A program made the position numbers and the translations under genes. Shown piece by piece: positions 7,740 through 17,131 of a stretch of 64,000 nt of DNA (position 1 is the stretch's first letter; each line of letters starts with the position of its first letter). The stretch is from Micromonospora aurantiaca ATCC 27029. GTDB lineage: Bacteria > Actinomycetota > Actinomycetes > Mycobacteriales > Micromonosporaceae. The DNA lies in contig NC_014391.1 in assembly GCF_000145235.1 (NCBI RefSeq), forward strand, positions 3,356,001-3,420,000, read 5' to 3'. The notes below the pieces were generated by a model. That model worked only from the letters and a program-made list of their open reading frames with translations. It was not told the DNA's origin and did no database searches.

Positions 7740-8664
7740 CCCCCGCCGGGTCCGCCTCGGACGGCGGGCCGGGAACGGCCGGCGGCGCGGGAGAAGGCGG
7801 CGGCGCGGCGGCGCGGACCGCGCCGGCGCTCGCGGCGACCACGAGCGCGATGGCGAGCACCTCGACCGGGCGCAGCGCCTGGCCGAGGACCAGCCAGCCG
7901 GCCACGGCGGCGATCGCCGGACCGAGACTCATCATCACCGCGAACGTCGCTGTCGGCAGCCGCCGCAGCGCGGCCAGCTCCAGGCTGTACGGCAGCACCG
8001 AGGCGAGCAGCGCCAGCCCGGTACCGAGTCCCAGCACCACCGGGTCGGCGAGGCGACCGCCGCCGTCGGCCAGCCCGAACGGCAGCGTGAGCAGCGCCGC
8101 GACGGTCAGAGCGAGGGCCAGCCCGTCCGCGCCGGGGAACCGCGCGCCGATCCGCGCCGAGCAGACGATGTACGCGGCCCACATGGCGCCCGCCGTCAGC
8201 GCCAGCGCGGCGCCGGCCGGGTCGAGCCGGTCGAACCCGCCCTGCCCGAGCAGGACCACCCCGGCCAGCGCCAGCGCGGCCCAGCACCAGGCGGCCATCC
8301 GGCGCGCGGCGATCACGGACAGCGCCAGCGGGCCGAGCACCTCAAGCGTGACGGCCGGACCGAGCGGGATCCGCTCGATCGCCTGGTAGAAGATCGAGTT
8401 CATGCCGGCCAGGGCCAGCCCGAACGCCAGCACCGCCGCCCAGTCGCGTCGCCCGTACCCGCGTACCCGGGGGCGGCAGACCACGAGCATCAGCAGCGCG
8501 CCGATGGTCAGCCGCAACGTCACCGCCCCGGCCACCCCGGTACGCGGGAACAGCAGCGCGGCGAGCGCGGAGCCGAACTGCACCGACAGCGCCCCGCCGA
8601 GTACCAGCGCGACCCCGCCGAGCCGTCCCGGCGCACGCGGCGGCAAGGGGTGGGCACCGGTCAT
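7702..8664 (-). CDS. EamA/RhtA-like drug/metabolite exporter
   Basis: A 320-aa integral membrane protein with about ten transmembrane helices arranged as two EamA repeats (about 13-140 and 155-285). Characteristic text includes IERIPLGPAVTLEVLGPLAL, as in RhtA-type threonine/homoserine exporters, and TATFAVMMSLGPAIAAVAGW in the second repeat. The Ala/Pro-rich tail (APPPSPAPPAVPGPPSEADP) lies in the region that overlaps the convergent lipid kinase. The substrate is unknown; amino-acid or metabolite efflux is inferred from the RhtA-like motif. Confidence 0.85.
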   Translation of the reverse strand: MTGAHPLPPRAPGRLGGVALVLGGALSVQFGSALAALLFPRTGVAGAVTLRLTIGALLMLVVCRPRVRGYGRRDWAAVLAFGLALAGMNSIFYQAIERIPLGPAVTLEVLGPLALSVIAARRMAAWCWAALALAGVVLLGQGGFDRLDPAGAALALTAGAMWAAYIVCSARIGARFPGADGLALALTVAALLTLPFGLADGGGRLADPVVLGLGTGLALLASVLPYSLELAALRRLPTATFAVMMSLGPAIAAVAGWLVLGQALRPVEVLAIALVVAASAGAVRAAAPPPSPAPPAVPGPPSEADPAGVSAAAAAPPAPR

Positions 8665-8721
8665 GCCCCTGACGGTATCCGGTGCGCCGCGGCGGGTTCG
8701 CGCCGCTGGGCAGGTGAACGC

Positions 8722-9495
8722 TCAGCCGGCCCCGGCCAGGTCCAGCACCGCGCCGAGTCCGTTCGGGCGGCCCGCGTCGGCGCAGGGCAGCACCAGCACC
8801 CCGCACCCGGCCGCCACCGCGCCCGCGTCGGCCGGCGTGTCGCCGACCATGAGCGTGCGCTCCGGGTCCACGCCGAGCATCCCGCAGGCCCGCAGGAAGA
8901 TGCCCGGGTCCGGCTTGCAGCGCCCCACCTCGTACGACAGCGCGTACGCGTCGACGAGCGCGTCGAGGTCCCAGGCGGCGAACAGCGGCCGCAGGTCGAA
9001 ACCGATGTTGCTGACCACCGCCACCTTCACCCCGGCGGACCGCAGGGCACCCAGCACCGGAGCGGTGTCCGGGTACGGCACCCAGCCCTCGGGCACCAGC
9101 ACCCGCTCGTAGAGCGCGTCGGCGAACCCGTCGATGCCGGTGTCCACGGTCTCGGCCAGCCCGGTGTACGCGCCCCGGTGCGCGTGCGGGTAGAGATCCC
9201 GGTCGGCCCACAGCTCGGCCAGCCGGGGCGGCACCCGTGCCGGCAGCGGGCCACCGGCACGCCCGGCGGTGAGCAGCCGGTCGGCCAGAGACGTGGCCCG
9301 GATGCGGTCCAGCTCGACGCCGCAGGCGGCCGCGGCGGCGAGCACCCAGGCCAGCGGCTCCTCCACCTGGGCGAGGGTGCCGTGGAAGTCGAAGAGCACC
9401 GCCTCCACGGGCCGGCGGGACGGGCCCGGGCGGACGGCGTCGTCGGCGCCGCTCGAGGCGTGGGGCAGTTCGGTACGGTCCGGCACGTCGTGCAC
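8722..9495 (-). CDS. HAD-superfamily hydrolase with a variant nucleophile motif
   Basis: A HAD-like protein of about 257 aa. Motif I reads VLFDFHGTLAQ, so the usual second Asp of DxDG(T/V) is His. The later motifs are normal: motif II region VAVVSNIGFD, motif III Lys in RCKPDPGIF, and motif IV VGDTPADAGA. The start is GTG 9495 (or GTG 9486), divergent from helY by about 75 bp. Because the second Asp is the general acid/base in HAD phosphatases, its loss argues for a dehalogenase-like or altered activity. The substrate is unknown. Confidence 0.8.
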   Translation of the reverse strand: MHDVPDRTELPHASSGADDAVRPGPSRRPVEAVLFDFHGTLAQVEEPLAWVLAAAAACGVELDRIRATSLADRLLTAGRAGGPLPARVPPRLAELWADRDLYPHAHRGAYTGLAETVDTGIDGFADALYERVLVPEGWVPYPDTAPVLGALRSAGVKVAVVSNIGFDLRPLFAAWDLDALVDAYALSYEVGRCKPDPGIFLRACGMLGVDPERTLMVGDTPADAGAVAAGCGVLVLPCADAGRPNGLGAVLDLAGAG

Positions 9496-9571
9496 CCTAC
9501 CGACCGCTCCGACCGTCCTGCCGGATGGCCTTGACCGGTGCTCCTCGGCGGCACCGATTAATCTTGGATCC

Positions 9572-12352
9572 ATGTCGAGCCCCGCCGAGCGGTACGCCGC
9601 GGCGCGCCGCCGGGCCGCGCAGGCCTCCGCCTTCCCGGCCCTGGACGAATTCTCCCTGGATCTCGGGTTCGATCTCGACGACTTCCAGCGCGAGGCGTGC
9701 GAGGCCCTGGAGCGGGGCAGCGGCGTGCTCGTCTGCGCGCCCACCGGCGCCGGCAAGACCGTGGTGGGTGAGTTCGCGGTGCACCTGGCGCTGCGGGGCC
9801 GGCCCGGCGGCGACGCCCCCGCGACCCGGCGCAAGTGCTTCTACACCACGCCGATCAAGGCGCTGTCCAACCAGAAGTACCACGACCTGGTGGACCGCTA
9901 CGGCGCCGAGCAGGTCGGCCTGCTCACCGGCGACAACGCGATCAACGGCGACGCGCCGGTGGTGGTGATGACCACCGAGGTGCTGCGCAACATGCTCTAC
10001 GCCGGCTCGGCCACCCTCGAAGGCCTGGCGTACGTGGTGATGGACGAGGTCCACTACCTGGCCGACCGGTTCCGCGGCGGGGTCTGGGAAGAGGTGATCA
10101 TCCACCTGCCCGAGTCGGTCACGCTCGTGTCGCTGTCGGCCACCGTCTCCAACGCCGAGGAGTTCGCCGACTGGCTGGTCACCGTACGCGGAGAGACCGC
10201 CGTGGTGGTCTCCGAGCACCGGCCGGTGCCGCTGTGGCAGCACATGCTCGTCGGCAAGCGGATGTTCGACCTGTTCCACGACGCCGACGCGGCCCGCAAG
10301 CACGACGTGCACCCCGAGCTGCTGCGCTACACCCGCGACACGATGCGCCGCCTGGAACTGGGCGAGGGCCGCAGCGCCGGCCCCGGGGGCGGGCGGCGCG
10401 GCCCTCGCTGGCGGGGCCCGATGCGCCCGGACATCGTCGACCGGCTCGACCGGGAGGGGCTGCTCCCGGCCATCCTGTTCATCTTCAGCCGGGCCGGCTG
10501 CGACGCCGCCGTGCAGCAGTGCCTCGCCGCCGGGCTGCGCCTGACCTCCCCGGACGAACGCGCCGAGATCCGCCGGGTGGTCGAGTCGCGGGTCACCGCC
10601 ATCCCCGGCGAGGACCTGTCGGTGCTCGGCTACTGGGAGTGGCTCGACGGCCTGGAGCGCGGCCTGGCCGCGCACCACGCCGGCATGCTCCCGGCGTTCA
10701 AGGAGGTCGTCGAGGAGCTGTTCGTCCGCGGGCTGGTCAAGGCCGTCTTCGCCACCGAGACGCTCGCGCTGGGCATCAACATGCCGGCCCGCTGCGTGGT
10801 GCTGGAGCGTCTGGTGAAGTTCAACGGAGAGGCCCACGTCGACCTCACCCCCGGCGAGTACACCCAGCTCACCGGCCGGGCCGGCCGCCGGGGCATCGAC
10901 GTGGAGGGCCACGCGGTGGTCGTCTGGTCGCCGGAGACCGACCCCCGGCACGTCGCCGGGCTCGCCTCCACCCGCACCTACCCGCTGCGTTCCAGCTTCC
11001 GGCCGTCGTACAACATGGCCGTCAACCTGGTCGGCAGCGTCGGCGCGGCGCCGGCCCGGGAGCTCCTGGAGTCCTCGTTCGCGCAGTTCCAGGCCGACCG
11101 GTCGGTTGTCGGCCTGGCCCGGCAGGTGCAGCGCAACACCGAGACCATCGACGCGTACGGCGTGGAGGCGGCCTGCCACCACGGCGACTTCGACGAGTAC
11201 TTCGCGCTGCGGGTGGCGATCGCCGACCGGGAACGGGCCATCGCCCGGCAGGGGCAGACCCAGCGCAAGGCGGCGGCCGTCGCCTCGCTGGAGCGGCTGC
11301 GGGTCGGTGACGTGATCCGGGTGCCGTCCGGGCGGCGGGCCGGCCTGGCGGTGGTGCTGGACCCGGCCACCGGCGGGTTCGGCGAGCCCCGGCCGCTGGT
11401 GCTCACCCAGGACCGCTGGGCCGGGCGGGTCACCCCCGGTGACTTCACCACCCCGGCCGAGGTGCTCACCCGCATCCGGGTGCCGAAGCACTTCAACCAC
11501 CGCTCGCCCGCGGCCCGGCGGGATCTGGCCGCCGCGGTCAGCGGCACCGGCCTGGACCGGCACGGCGGCCGCCGGGGCGGCCGGTCCCGTCAGGCGGTGG
11601 GCGAGGACCACCGGCTCAGCCAGCTCCGCGTGGAGCTGCGCGCGCACCCGTGTCACGCCTGCCCGGACCGGGAGGAGCACGCCCGCTGGGCGGAGCGGCG
11701 GCGCCGGCTGGAACGCGACACCGAGGAGCTGCGTCAGCGGGTGTCCGGGCGGACCGGCTCGCTGGCCCGTACCTTCGACCGGATCGTCGCGTTGCTGACG
11801 GCGCGCGGCTACCTGGCCGCCGACGGCGAGGTCACCGACGCCGGGCGGATGCTGGCCCGGATCTGGACCGAGGCGGACCTGCTGGTGGCCGAGTGCCTGC
11901 GCCGCCGGGTGTGGGACGGCCTGTCCCCGGCCGAGCTGGCCGCCGCCGTGTCGGTGGTGGTCTTCGAGGCCCGGCGGGACGTCGACGAGCGGGCGTCGCT
12001 GCCGCGCGGCGCGGTGGCCGACGCGGTCGACGAGACGCTCAAGCTGTGGGGCGACATCGAGGCGGACGAGGCGGCGCGCGGCCTGGCCGTGACCCGGGAG
12101 CCGGATCTCGGCTTCGCCTGGCCGATCTACCGGTGGGCGCGCGGCGAGGCGCTGGCGAAGGTGCTGGCCAGCGGCCACCAGATCGACGGGGAGATGCCGG
12201 CGGGCGACTTCGTCCGCTGGGCGCGCCAGGTGGTCGACCTGCTCGGGCAGGTCGCCGACTCGGGTGGCGCCTCGGCCGAGCTGCGCGGCACCGCCCGGCA
12301 GGCCATCGCGGCGGTCAACCGGGGCGTGCTGGCCTACCACGCCTCCGCCTAA
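9572..12352 (+). CDS. helY: HelY, Ski2/Mtr4-like DEVH helicase
   Basis: A 926-aa superfamily 2 helicase. Walker A APTGAGKT is at residues 56-63 and DEVH at 158-161, with SAT as LVSLSATVSN. The C-terminal helicase domain has FIFSRAGCDAAV, the conserved AHHAGMLPAFKEVVEELFVRG (residues about 370-390), and motif VI QLTGRAGRRG. A DSHCT-type C-terminal domain and a cysteine pair (CHACPD) follow. Homologous to mycobacterial HelY (Rv2092c), which also sits beside tatC, tatA, pafC and pafB. It probably acts in RNA or DNA unwinding; the physiological substrate is unclear. The ATG at 9572 fits the alignment to the family start. Confidence 0.92.
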   Translation: MSSPAERYAAARRRAAQASAFPALDEFSLDLGFDLDDFQREACEALERGSGVLVCAPTGAGKTVVGEFAVHLALRGRPGGDAPATRRKCFYTTPIKALSNQKYHDLVDRYGAEQVGLLTGDNAINGDAPVVVMTTEVLRNMLYAGSATLEGLAYVVMDEVHYLADRFRGGVWEEVIIHLPESVTLVSLSATVSNAEEFADWLVTVRGETAVVVSEHRPVPLWQHMLVGKRMFDLFHDADAARKHDVHPELLRYTRDTMRRLELGEGRSAGPGGGRRGPRWRGPMRPDIVDRLDREGLLPAILFIFSRAGCDAAVQQCLAAGLRLTSPDERAEIRRVVESRVTAIPGEDLSVLGYWEWLDGLERGLAAHHAGMLPAFKEVVEELFVRGLVKAVFATETLALGINMPARCVVLERLVKFNGEAHVDLTPGEYTQLTGRAGRRGIDVEGHAVVVWSPETDPRHVAGLASTRTYPLRSSFRPSYNMAVNLVGSVGAAPARELLESSFAQFQADRSVVGLARQVQRNTETIDAYGVEAACHHGDFDEYFALRVAIADRERAIARQGQTQRKAAAVASLERLRVGDVIRVPSGRRAGLAVVLDPATGGFGEPRPLVLTQDRWAGRVTPGDFTTPAEVLTRIRVPKHFNHRSPAARRDLAAAVSGTGLDRHGGRRGGRSRQAVGEDHRLSQLRVELRAHPCHACPDREEHARWAERRRRLERDTEELRQRVSGRTGSLARTFDRIVALLTARGYLAADGEVTDAGRMLARIWTEADLLVAECLRRRVWDGLSPAELAAAVSVVVFEARRDVDERASLPRGAVADAVDETLKLWGDIEADEAARGLAVTREPDLGFAWPIYRWARGEALAKVLASGHQIDGEMPAGDFVRWARQVVDLLGQVADSGGASAELRGTARQAIAAVNRGVLAYHASA

Positions 12353-12368
12353 CGGTCACTTTCGGTCA

Positions 12369-12386
12369 TCGGTTTCCGGAAACCGA
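12369..12386. promoter_or_regulatory. 18-bp perfect palindrome between helY and the MHYT gene
   Basis: TCGGTTTCCGGAAACCGA lies 17 bp after the helY stop and 131 bp before the MHYT gene. With no loop it suits a dimeric operator better than a terminator. It is the only recognisable element in 12353-12517. Confidence 0.35.
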
Positions 12387-12517
12387 CGCACCGCTGCGTC
12401 ACGGCGCTGCCACCCCACGAATTGTCGGGGGGCCGATGTGCGCCCTGGTCAGGGCCTATCCCATCATTGCCCGGGGCGCCGTGGGTCGCGCTCGGCCGAT
12501 GGTGAGGGAAGGGCGTC

Positions 12518-13405
12518 GTGGGCGAGATCAATCACTTTGAGTACGGGTGGATCACACCCGCGCTCAGCTACGCGTTGTCCGTGCTCGGCTCGGCGCTCGG
12601 GCTGGTCTGCGCCGGGCGGATCCGGACCGCCACCAGTGCCGGCCAGCGCGCCTGGTGGGGCCTGCTCGCCGCGTGGGCGCTGGGCGGCACGGCCATCTGG
12701 GCCATGCACTTCATGGCGATGCTCGGCTTCGCCGTCGGCGGCACCCGGATCCGCTACGACGTGCCGCTGACGGCCGCCAGCACGGCGATCGCGGTGGCGT
12801 CGGTCGGCATCGGCCTGGCGATCGTGGGCACCGGCCGGCTCGCCGCGCCCCGGCTGCTCGCCGGCGGGTTCTTCACCGGCGCCGGGGTGGCCGCCATGCA
12901 CTACACCGGCATGGCCGCCATGCGCCTGGACGGCTCACTCGGCTACGACCCGCTGCGGGTGACGCTGTCGGTGGTCATCGCGATCGTGGCCGCCACCGTG
13001 GCGCTCTGGCTGGCGATGACCGTCCGGCGCGCGCTCGCCATCGCCGCCTCGGCGCTGGTCATGGGCATCGCGGTCAGCGGAATGCACTTCACCGGCATGA
13101 GCGCGCTGTCGGTGCACCTGCACGAGAGCCGCGGCCCGGCATCCGGCACCGAGGTGAGCGGTCTGCTGGTGCCGATCGTGCTGGCAGTGGTCTTCGGCGT
13201 GGTCGGGCTCGTCTACGCGCTGCTCGCCGCGCCGTCGGACGACGACCGGGCCGGGGCCGCGTACGTCAGCTCGCGGCTCGACGAGGCGCCGTACGCGGCC
13301 GCCGCCGAGCCCGCGCCGGACCCGGTCGGCCTGCGCGCCCGCTCGACGCTGGCGCAGCCCGGCGCCCAGTTCCCGACCCGCCGGAGCACCGACCGCCCCT
13401 CGTGA
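12518..13405 (+). CDS. MHYT-domain membrane sensor
   Basis: A 295-aa protein with seven predicted helices and three MHYT-type motifs: WAMHFMAML (about residue 67), AAMHYTGMAAM (about 130) and SGMHFTGMSAL (about 190). The motif residues are proposed to bind a metal (copper) and sense oxygen, CO or NO. The hydrophilic tail (about 240-295) has no output domain such as GGDEF/EAL, unlike the classic proteobacterial versions. The GTG at 12518 follows an AGGGAAGGG ribosome binding site. In Mycobacterium a membrane protein gene occupies the same slot between helY and the exonuclease gene. Confidence 0.88.
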   Translation: MGEINHFEYGWITPALSYALSVLGSALGLVCAGRIRTATSAGQRAWWGLLAAWALGGTAIWAMHFMAMLGFAVGGTRIRYDVPLTAASTAIAVASVGIGLAIVGTGRLAAPRLLAGGFFTGAGVAAMHYTGMAAMRLDGSLGYDPLRVTLSVVIAIVAATVALWLAMTVRRALAIAASALVMGIAVSGMHFTGMSALSVHLHESRGPASGTEVSGLLVPIVLAVVFGVVGLVYALLAAPSDDDRAGAAYVSSRLDEAPYAAAAEPAPDPVGLRARSTLAQPGAQFPTRRSTDRPS

Positions 13406-13413
13406 TCAACTGA

Positions 13414-14337
13414 TCACGATCGGTCGCCCGCCAGCGCGTCGACCAGGCGGCGGCACGAGCCGGCCAGGTTCCAGCGCTGCGCCAGCTCCAGCAGCCGGTC
13501 CGGGTCGGCGGGAGACGTCGGCAGTGCCGGGTCCAGCTCGGGCAGCGGCACGTCGGTGGCGACCCGGACCACCTTCGGCGCCACGGCCAGGTAGTCGCGG
13601 GCGGCGTCGAGCTTGGCCCGCAGCCCCGGCGCGAAACCGGAACGGGGGTCGTCCAGCGCGGCCAGGATGCCGTCCAGCCCGCCGTAGCGGTCGATCAGCC
13701 GGGCGGCCGTCTTCTCGCCGACGCCGGCGACGCCGGGCAGCCCGTCGCTGGGGTCGCCGCGCAGCGCCGCGAAGTCGGCGTACCGGTCGGCCGGCACGCC
13801 GTAGCGGGTGCGGACCGCCGCGTCGTCGCAGTCGTCCAGCTTGGCCACGCCCCGGCCGACGTAGAGCAGGCGCACCGGGTGCGCGTCGTCGACGAGCTGG
13901 AACAGATCGCGGTCGCCGGAGACCACCTCCACCGGGCCCGGCTGGGTCACCGCGAGCGTGCCGAGCACGTCGTCGGCCTCGTAGCCGGTGGCCCCCACGG
14001 CCGGGATGCCGAGCGCGTCCAGCACCTCCAGGATCATCGGCACCTGCGGGGACAGCGTGTCCGGCACGACCTCGCCGCCCTCGGGCGCGACCCGGTGCGC
14101 CTTGTACGACGGCAGCAGCTCCACCCGCCACGCCGGCCGCCAGTCGTGGTCGAACGCGCAGATCATCCGGTCGGGCCGGCGGGTGCGCACGAGCTGGGCG
14201 AGCATGTCGAGGAAGCCGCGCACGGCGTTCACCGGCTGGCCGTCGCCGGTCTTCGCGGCGGACTCGGGGATGCCGAAGTAGGCGCGGAAGTAGAGGCTGG
14301 GGGAGTCGATCAGGAGGATCGGCTGTCGGTGTGCCAC
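13414..14337 (-). CDS. 5'-3' exonuclease (PolA-type N-terminal nuclease domain, stand-alone)
   Basis: A 307-aa stand-alone homologue of the 5'-3' exonuclease domain of DNA polymerase I. Metal-binding motifs are LLIDSPSLYFRAYF (residues about 7-20), CAFDHDWRPAWR, GYEADDVLGTLA and VVSGDRDLFQLV, followed by the helix-hairpin-helix GLPGVAGVGEKTAARLI. It acts as a flap/5' nuclease in replication and repair. The start is GTG 14337, which places the DSPSLYF motif near the N-terminus; the much longer open frame upstream is antisense to the next gene. Mycobacterium has the same gene beside helY (Rv2090). It converges with the MHYT gene, leaving 8 bp between stops. Confidence 0.9.
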   Translation of the reverse strand: MAHRQPILLIDSPSLYFRAYFGIPESAAKTGDGQPVNAVRGFLDMLAQLVRTRRPDRMICAFDHDWRPAWRVELLPSYKAHRVAPEGGEVVPDTLSPQVPMILEVLDALGIPAVGATGYEADDVLGTLAVTQPGPVEVVSGDRDLFQLVDDAHPVRLLYVGRGVAKLDDCDDAAVRTRYGVPADRYADFAALRGDPSDGLPGVAGVGEKTAARLIDRYGGLDGILAALDDPRSGFAPGLRAKLDAARDYLAVAPKVVRVATDVPLPELDPALPTSPADPDRLLELAQRWNLAGSCRRLVDALAGDRS

Positions 14338-14436
14338 GGAGACAAGCCTTCCACAGCCCTGTGACGGGATGGGGGAGGCGACCGCCGGACCGGAAACCGG
14401 GGCGCGCGACGGGCGTCCGATGCGCAGACTGGCGGG

Positions 14437-15522
14437 GTGAGCTTCGTACCCGGCCTGATCCTGGCCCGCCGGTTCCACGACGAGGTGGTGGGTCCGCTGC
14501 TGGCGCGGCGGCTGCCCGGCCTGCCGTACTCCGCCGGGCTGCTCGACGGCGGCTCCGAGCTGCTCGGCCTCGACACGCCCCGTTCCACCGACCACGACTG
14601 GGGTCCGCGTACCCAGGTCTTCGTGGGGAACGCGCACGACGTCGCGCCGGTACGGGCGGTGCTGGACGCGGAGTTGCCGGCGCGGTTCCTCGGCTGGCCG
14701 ACCCGGTACGCGGGCGGGCCGGAGGCGCGCCTCGGCACGGTCCGCGCCGACGGCGACCGGCACGGGGTGACGGTGGACGAACTCGGCGGATGGCTGCGGG
14801 AGCGGCTCGGCGCCGACCCGCGCGCCGGACTGGCGGCGGCGGACTGGCTGGCGACGCCGACGCAGCGGCTGGCCGAGCTGACCGGGGGAGCGGTGTTCCA
14901 CGACGGGCTCGACGGCGCGCTCACCGGCGTCCGGGCCCGGCTCGCCTGGTATCCGGACGACGTGTGGCGGTACGTGCTCGCCTCCGGGTGGCAGCGGGTC
15001 GCGCAGGCCGAGCACCTGGCCGGCCGGTGCGCCGAGGTCGGCGACGACCTGGGCAGCCGGGTCGTGGTCGCCGGTCTGGCCCGGGATCTGATGCGCCTCG
15101 GCCTGCTGCTGCACCGCCGCTGGCCCCCGTACGCGAAATGGCTCGGCACGGTCTTCGCGACGCTGCCGGACGCGGCGCCGGTGGTGGACGGGCTCGCCGC
15201 CGCGCTCGGCCCGGGTGACTGGGCGGCCCGCGAGCCCGGCCTGGTCCGGGCGCTGGAGACGGTGGCCGGCTGGACCAACGACGCCGCGCCGGCGCCGCCG
15301 GTGGACCCGGCCGCCCGGCCGTTCCACGATCGGCCGTTCCTGGTGCTGCACGCCTGCCGGTTCGTCGAGACGCTGCGTGCCGCCATCACCGACCCGGAGC
15401 TGCGCGACCGCCCGCCGGTGGGCGCTGTGGACCAGTACGTGGACAGCGTGGACGTGCTCACCCACGCCGACCGCGCCCGCCGGGTGGCCGCCGCGGTTGT
15501 CGGCCCGCCGGTGGGGGCCTAG
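14437..15522 (+). CDS. DUF4037 domain protein (nucleotidyltransferase-like)
   Basis: A 361-aa soluble protein. The N-terminal half has GGSELLGLDTPRSTDHDWGP (residues about 39-58), the GS..(x)n..DxDW pattern of minimal nucleotidyltransferases and the hallmark of DUF4037. The C-terminal half (residues 230-361) is helical, including GLARDLMRLGLLLHRRWPPY and ACRFVETLRAAITDPELRDR. The substrate is not known. It starts at GTG 14437, divergent from the exonuclease by about 100 bp. Its stop codon overlaps a probable promoter for the next gene. Confidence 0.75.
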   Translation: MSFVPGLILARRFHDEVVGPLLARRLPGLPYSAGLLDGGSELLGLDTPRSTDHDWGPRTQVFVGNAHDVAPVRAVLDAELPARFLGWPTRYAGGPEARLGTVRADGDRHGVTVDELGGWLRERLGADPRAGLAAADWLATPTQRLAELTGGAVFHDGLDGALTGVRARLAWYPDDVWRYVLASGWQRVAQAEHLAGRCAEVGDDLGSRVVVAGLARDLMRLGLLLHRRWPPYAKWLGTVFATLPDAAPVVDGLAAALGPGDWAAREPGLVRALETVAGWTNDAAPAPPVDPAARPFHDRPFLVLHACRFVETLRAAITDPELRDRPPVGAVDQYVDSVDVLTHADRARRVAAAVVGPPVGA

Positions 15523-15525
15523 ACT
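15497..15525 (+). promoter_or_regulatory. Promoter for the CE1 esterase gene
   Basis: TTGTCG (15497-15502) and TAGACT (15520-15525) with 17-bp spacing. The -10 overlaps the stop codon of the upstream gene. The predicted 5' UTR is about 120 nt and contains the hairpin at 15608-15630. Confidence 0.5.
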
Positions 15526-15607
15526 CCGATTCGAGTCGCATCGATCCGCGACTGTCTATCTCGTCTCCGAGGGTCCGGGCCGCCCGTCGCAGGCGCCTCG
15601 CCGGCGA

Positions 15608-15630
15608 GAACGCCGCGACACGCGGCGTTC
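15608..15630 (+). promoter_or_regulatory. Hairpin in the esterase 5' leader
   Basis: GAACGCCGCG (15608-15617) pairs perfectly with CGCGGCGTTC (15621-15630) around an ACA loop, ending about 20 bp before the ATG at 15651 and just upstream of the GAGGAGA ribosome binding site. It could be an operator palindrome or an mRNA-stabilising stem. Confidence 0.45.
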
Positions 15631-15650
15631 CCACCACCGAGGAGAACAGC

Positions 15651-17003
15651 ATGCTGTCCAAAAGGAGCGGACTCCGGCTGCTCGGCGCGGCGCTGGCCGC
15701 CGCCGGGCTCGCCGTCGGGGCGGCGCTCGCCGTCCCGGGGCCGGCCTCGGCCGCCGCGCTGACCGAGGTGACGAACTTCGGCGCCAACCCGAGCAACCTG
15801 CGCATGTACCTGTACGTCCCGGACACCGTCGCGGCCCGTCCCGGGCTGCTCGTGGTGAACCACTACTGCACCGGCAGCGGCCCGGCCATGTACTCCGGCA
15901 CCCAGTTCGCGTCGCTCGCCGACCGGTACGGCTACATCGTGGTCTACCCGTCGGTGACCCGCAGCAGCAAGTGCTTCGACGTCTCCTCGCCGCAGGCGCT
16001 GCGCCGCGACGGCGGCAGCGACCCGGTGGGCATCAAGTCGATGGTGGACCACGTGCGGCAGCGCTACCCGGTCGACTCGCAGCGGATCTTCACCACCGGC
16101 ACCTCGTCCGGCGCGATGATGACGAACGTGCTGCTCGGCGACTACCCGGACGTGTTCCGGGCCGGCGCCGCGTTCGCCGGTGTGCCGTTCGGCTGCTTCG
16201 CCACCACCAACGGCTCGGAGTGGAACAGCGAGTGCGCCAACGGCCAGGTGCTGAAGACCCCGCAGCAGTGGGGTGACCTGGTGCGCAACGCGTACCCGGG
16301 TTACACCGGCCCGCGTCCGCGGATGCAGATCTGGCACGGCACCAACGACGAGACGCTGCGCTACCCGAACTTCGGCGAGCAGATCGACCAGTGGACGAAC
16401 GTGAACGGGCTGGGCCAGACGCCCGCGTACACGGACAGTCCGCAGGCCGGCTACACGCGTACCCGCTACGGCGGCACCGGCGGCACCGCGACCGTCGAGG
16501 CGATCAGCATGCAGGGCGTCTCGCACAACCTGCCGGTGGACGCGGCGCAGGCGATCCGTTTCTTCGGCCTGGACTCCACCACGCCGCCGCCTACCACCGC
16601 GCCGCCGACCACGCCCCCGCCGACGACGCCTCCGCCCACCACGCCCCCGCCCACCACGGCGCCGCCGACCACGCCGCCGCCGTCGGGGGCCTGCCGGGTC
16701 GGGTACCTGGTGAACGCCTGGAACAACGGCCTGACCGCCGCGGTGACCATCACCAACACGTCCACCACGGCGATCAACGGCTGGAACCTCGCGTTCACGC
16801 TGCCGGGCGGTCAGACGATCACCGGAGGCTGGAACGCCACGTACAGCCCGTCCAGCGGAGCGGTGACGGCCCGCAACGTGTCCTACAACGCGTCGATCCC
16901 ACCGGGCGGTTCGGTGGACATCGGCTTCCAGGCCACCCACACCGGCAACACCGGTAGGCCCGCCTCGTTCGCGCTCAACGGGAGCACCTGCACGACCGCC
17001 TGA
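15651..17003 (+). CDS. Secreted PHB-depolymerase/CE1-type esterase with CBM2
   Basis: A 450-aa secreted enzyme. The Sec signal ends near ASA|AAL (residue 35). The alpha/beta hydrolase domain (about 36-310) has the nucleophile motif GTSSGAMMT (Ser152), a likely Asp in WHGTNDETL and a likely His in GVSHNLPVD. It belongs to the family shared by acetyl-xylan/feruloyl esterases (CE1) and PHB depolymerases. A Pro/Thr linker (about 310-344) leads to a C-terminal CBM2 (347-450: [20 protein letters not shown] to SFALNGSTC). The CBM makes xylan or cellulose-associated de-esterification more likely than PHB degradation. It has a leader hairpin and its own promoter. Confidence 0.85.
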   Translation: MLSKRSGLRLLGAALAAAGLAVGAALAVPGPASAAALTEVTNFGANPSNLRMYLYVPDTVAARPGLLVVNHYCTGSGPAMYSGTQFASLADRYGYIVVYPSVTRSSKCFDVSSPQALRRDGGSDPVGIKSMVDHVRQRYPVDSQRIFTTGTSSGAMMTNVLLGDYPDVFRAGAAFAGVPFGCFATTNGSEWNSECANGQVLKTPQQWGDLVRNAYPGYTGPRPRMQIWHGTNDETLRYPNFGEQIDQWTNVNGLGQTPAYTDSPQAGYTRTRYGGTGGTATVEAISMQGVSHNLPVDAAQAIRFFGLDSTTPPPTTAPPTTPPPTTPPPTTPPPTTAPPTTPPPSGACRVGYLVNAWNNGLTAAVTITNTSTTAINGWNLAFTLPGGQTITGGWNATYSPSSGAVTARNVSYNASIPPGGSVDIGFQATHTGNTGRPASFALNGSTCTTA

Positions 17004-17023
17004 TCCGTCCCCGCTCGCACGGC

Positions 17024-17060
17024 GGGTGGCGGCGTCCCGGACACGGTGACGCCGCCACCC
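17024..17060 (+). terminator. Hairpin after the esterase gene
   Basis: A 13-bp perfect stem, GGGTGGCGGCGTC (17024-17036) with 17048-17060, and an 11-nt loop, 20 bp after the stop. Confidence 0.65.
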
Positions 17061-17131
17061 CGCCGGGCATGGGCTCCGCCCCGGCGGGTACCCGTGCCGG
17101 ACGGACACCGGCGGGAACCGAAGGAGCGGAT

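Noticed and set aside
9497..12340. 947-aa open frame on the minus strand
   Set aside because: Antisense to helY, which has all helicase motifs. The frame's His/Arg/Gly/Val-rich composition is typical of the reverse complement of a GC-rich gene, and no domain is visible.
16578..16683. Short tandem repeats in the esterase, GH5, GH62, pectate lyase and GH87 genes
   Set aside because: Considered as a CRISPR or regulatory array, but they are in-frame codons for Pro/Thr linkers between domains with no unique spacers.
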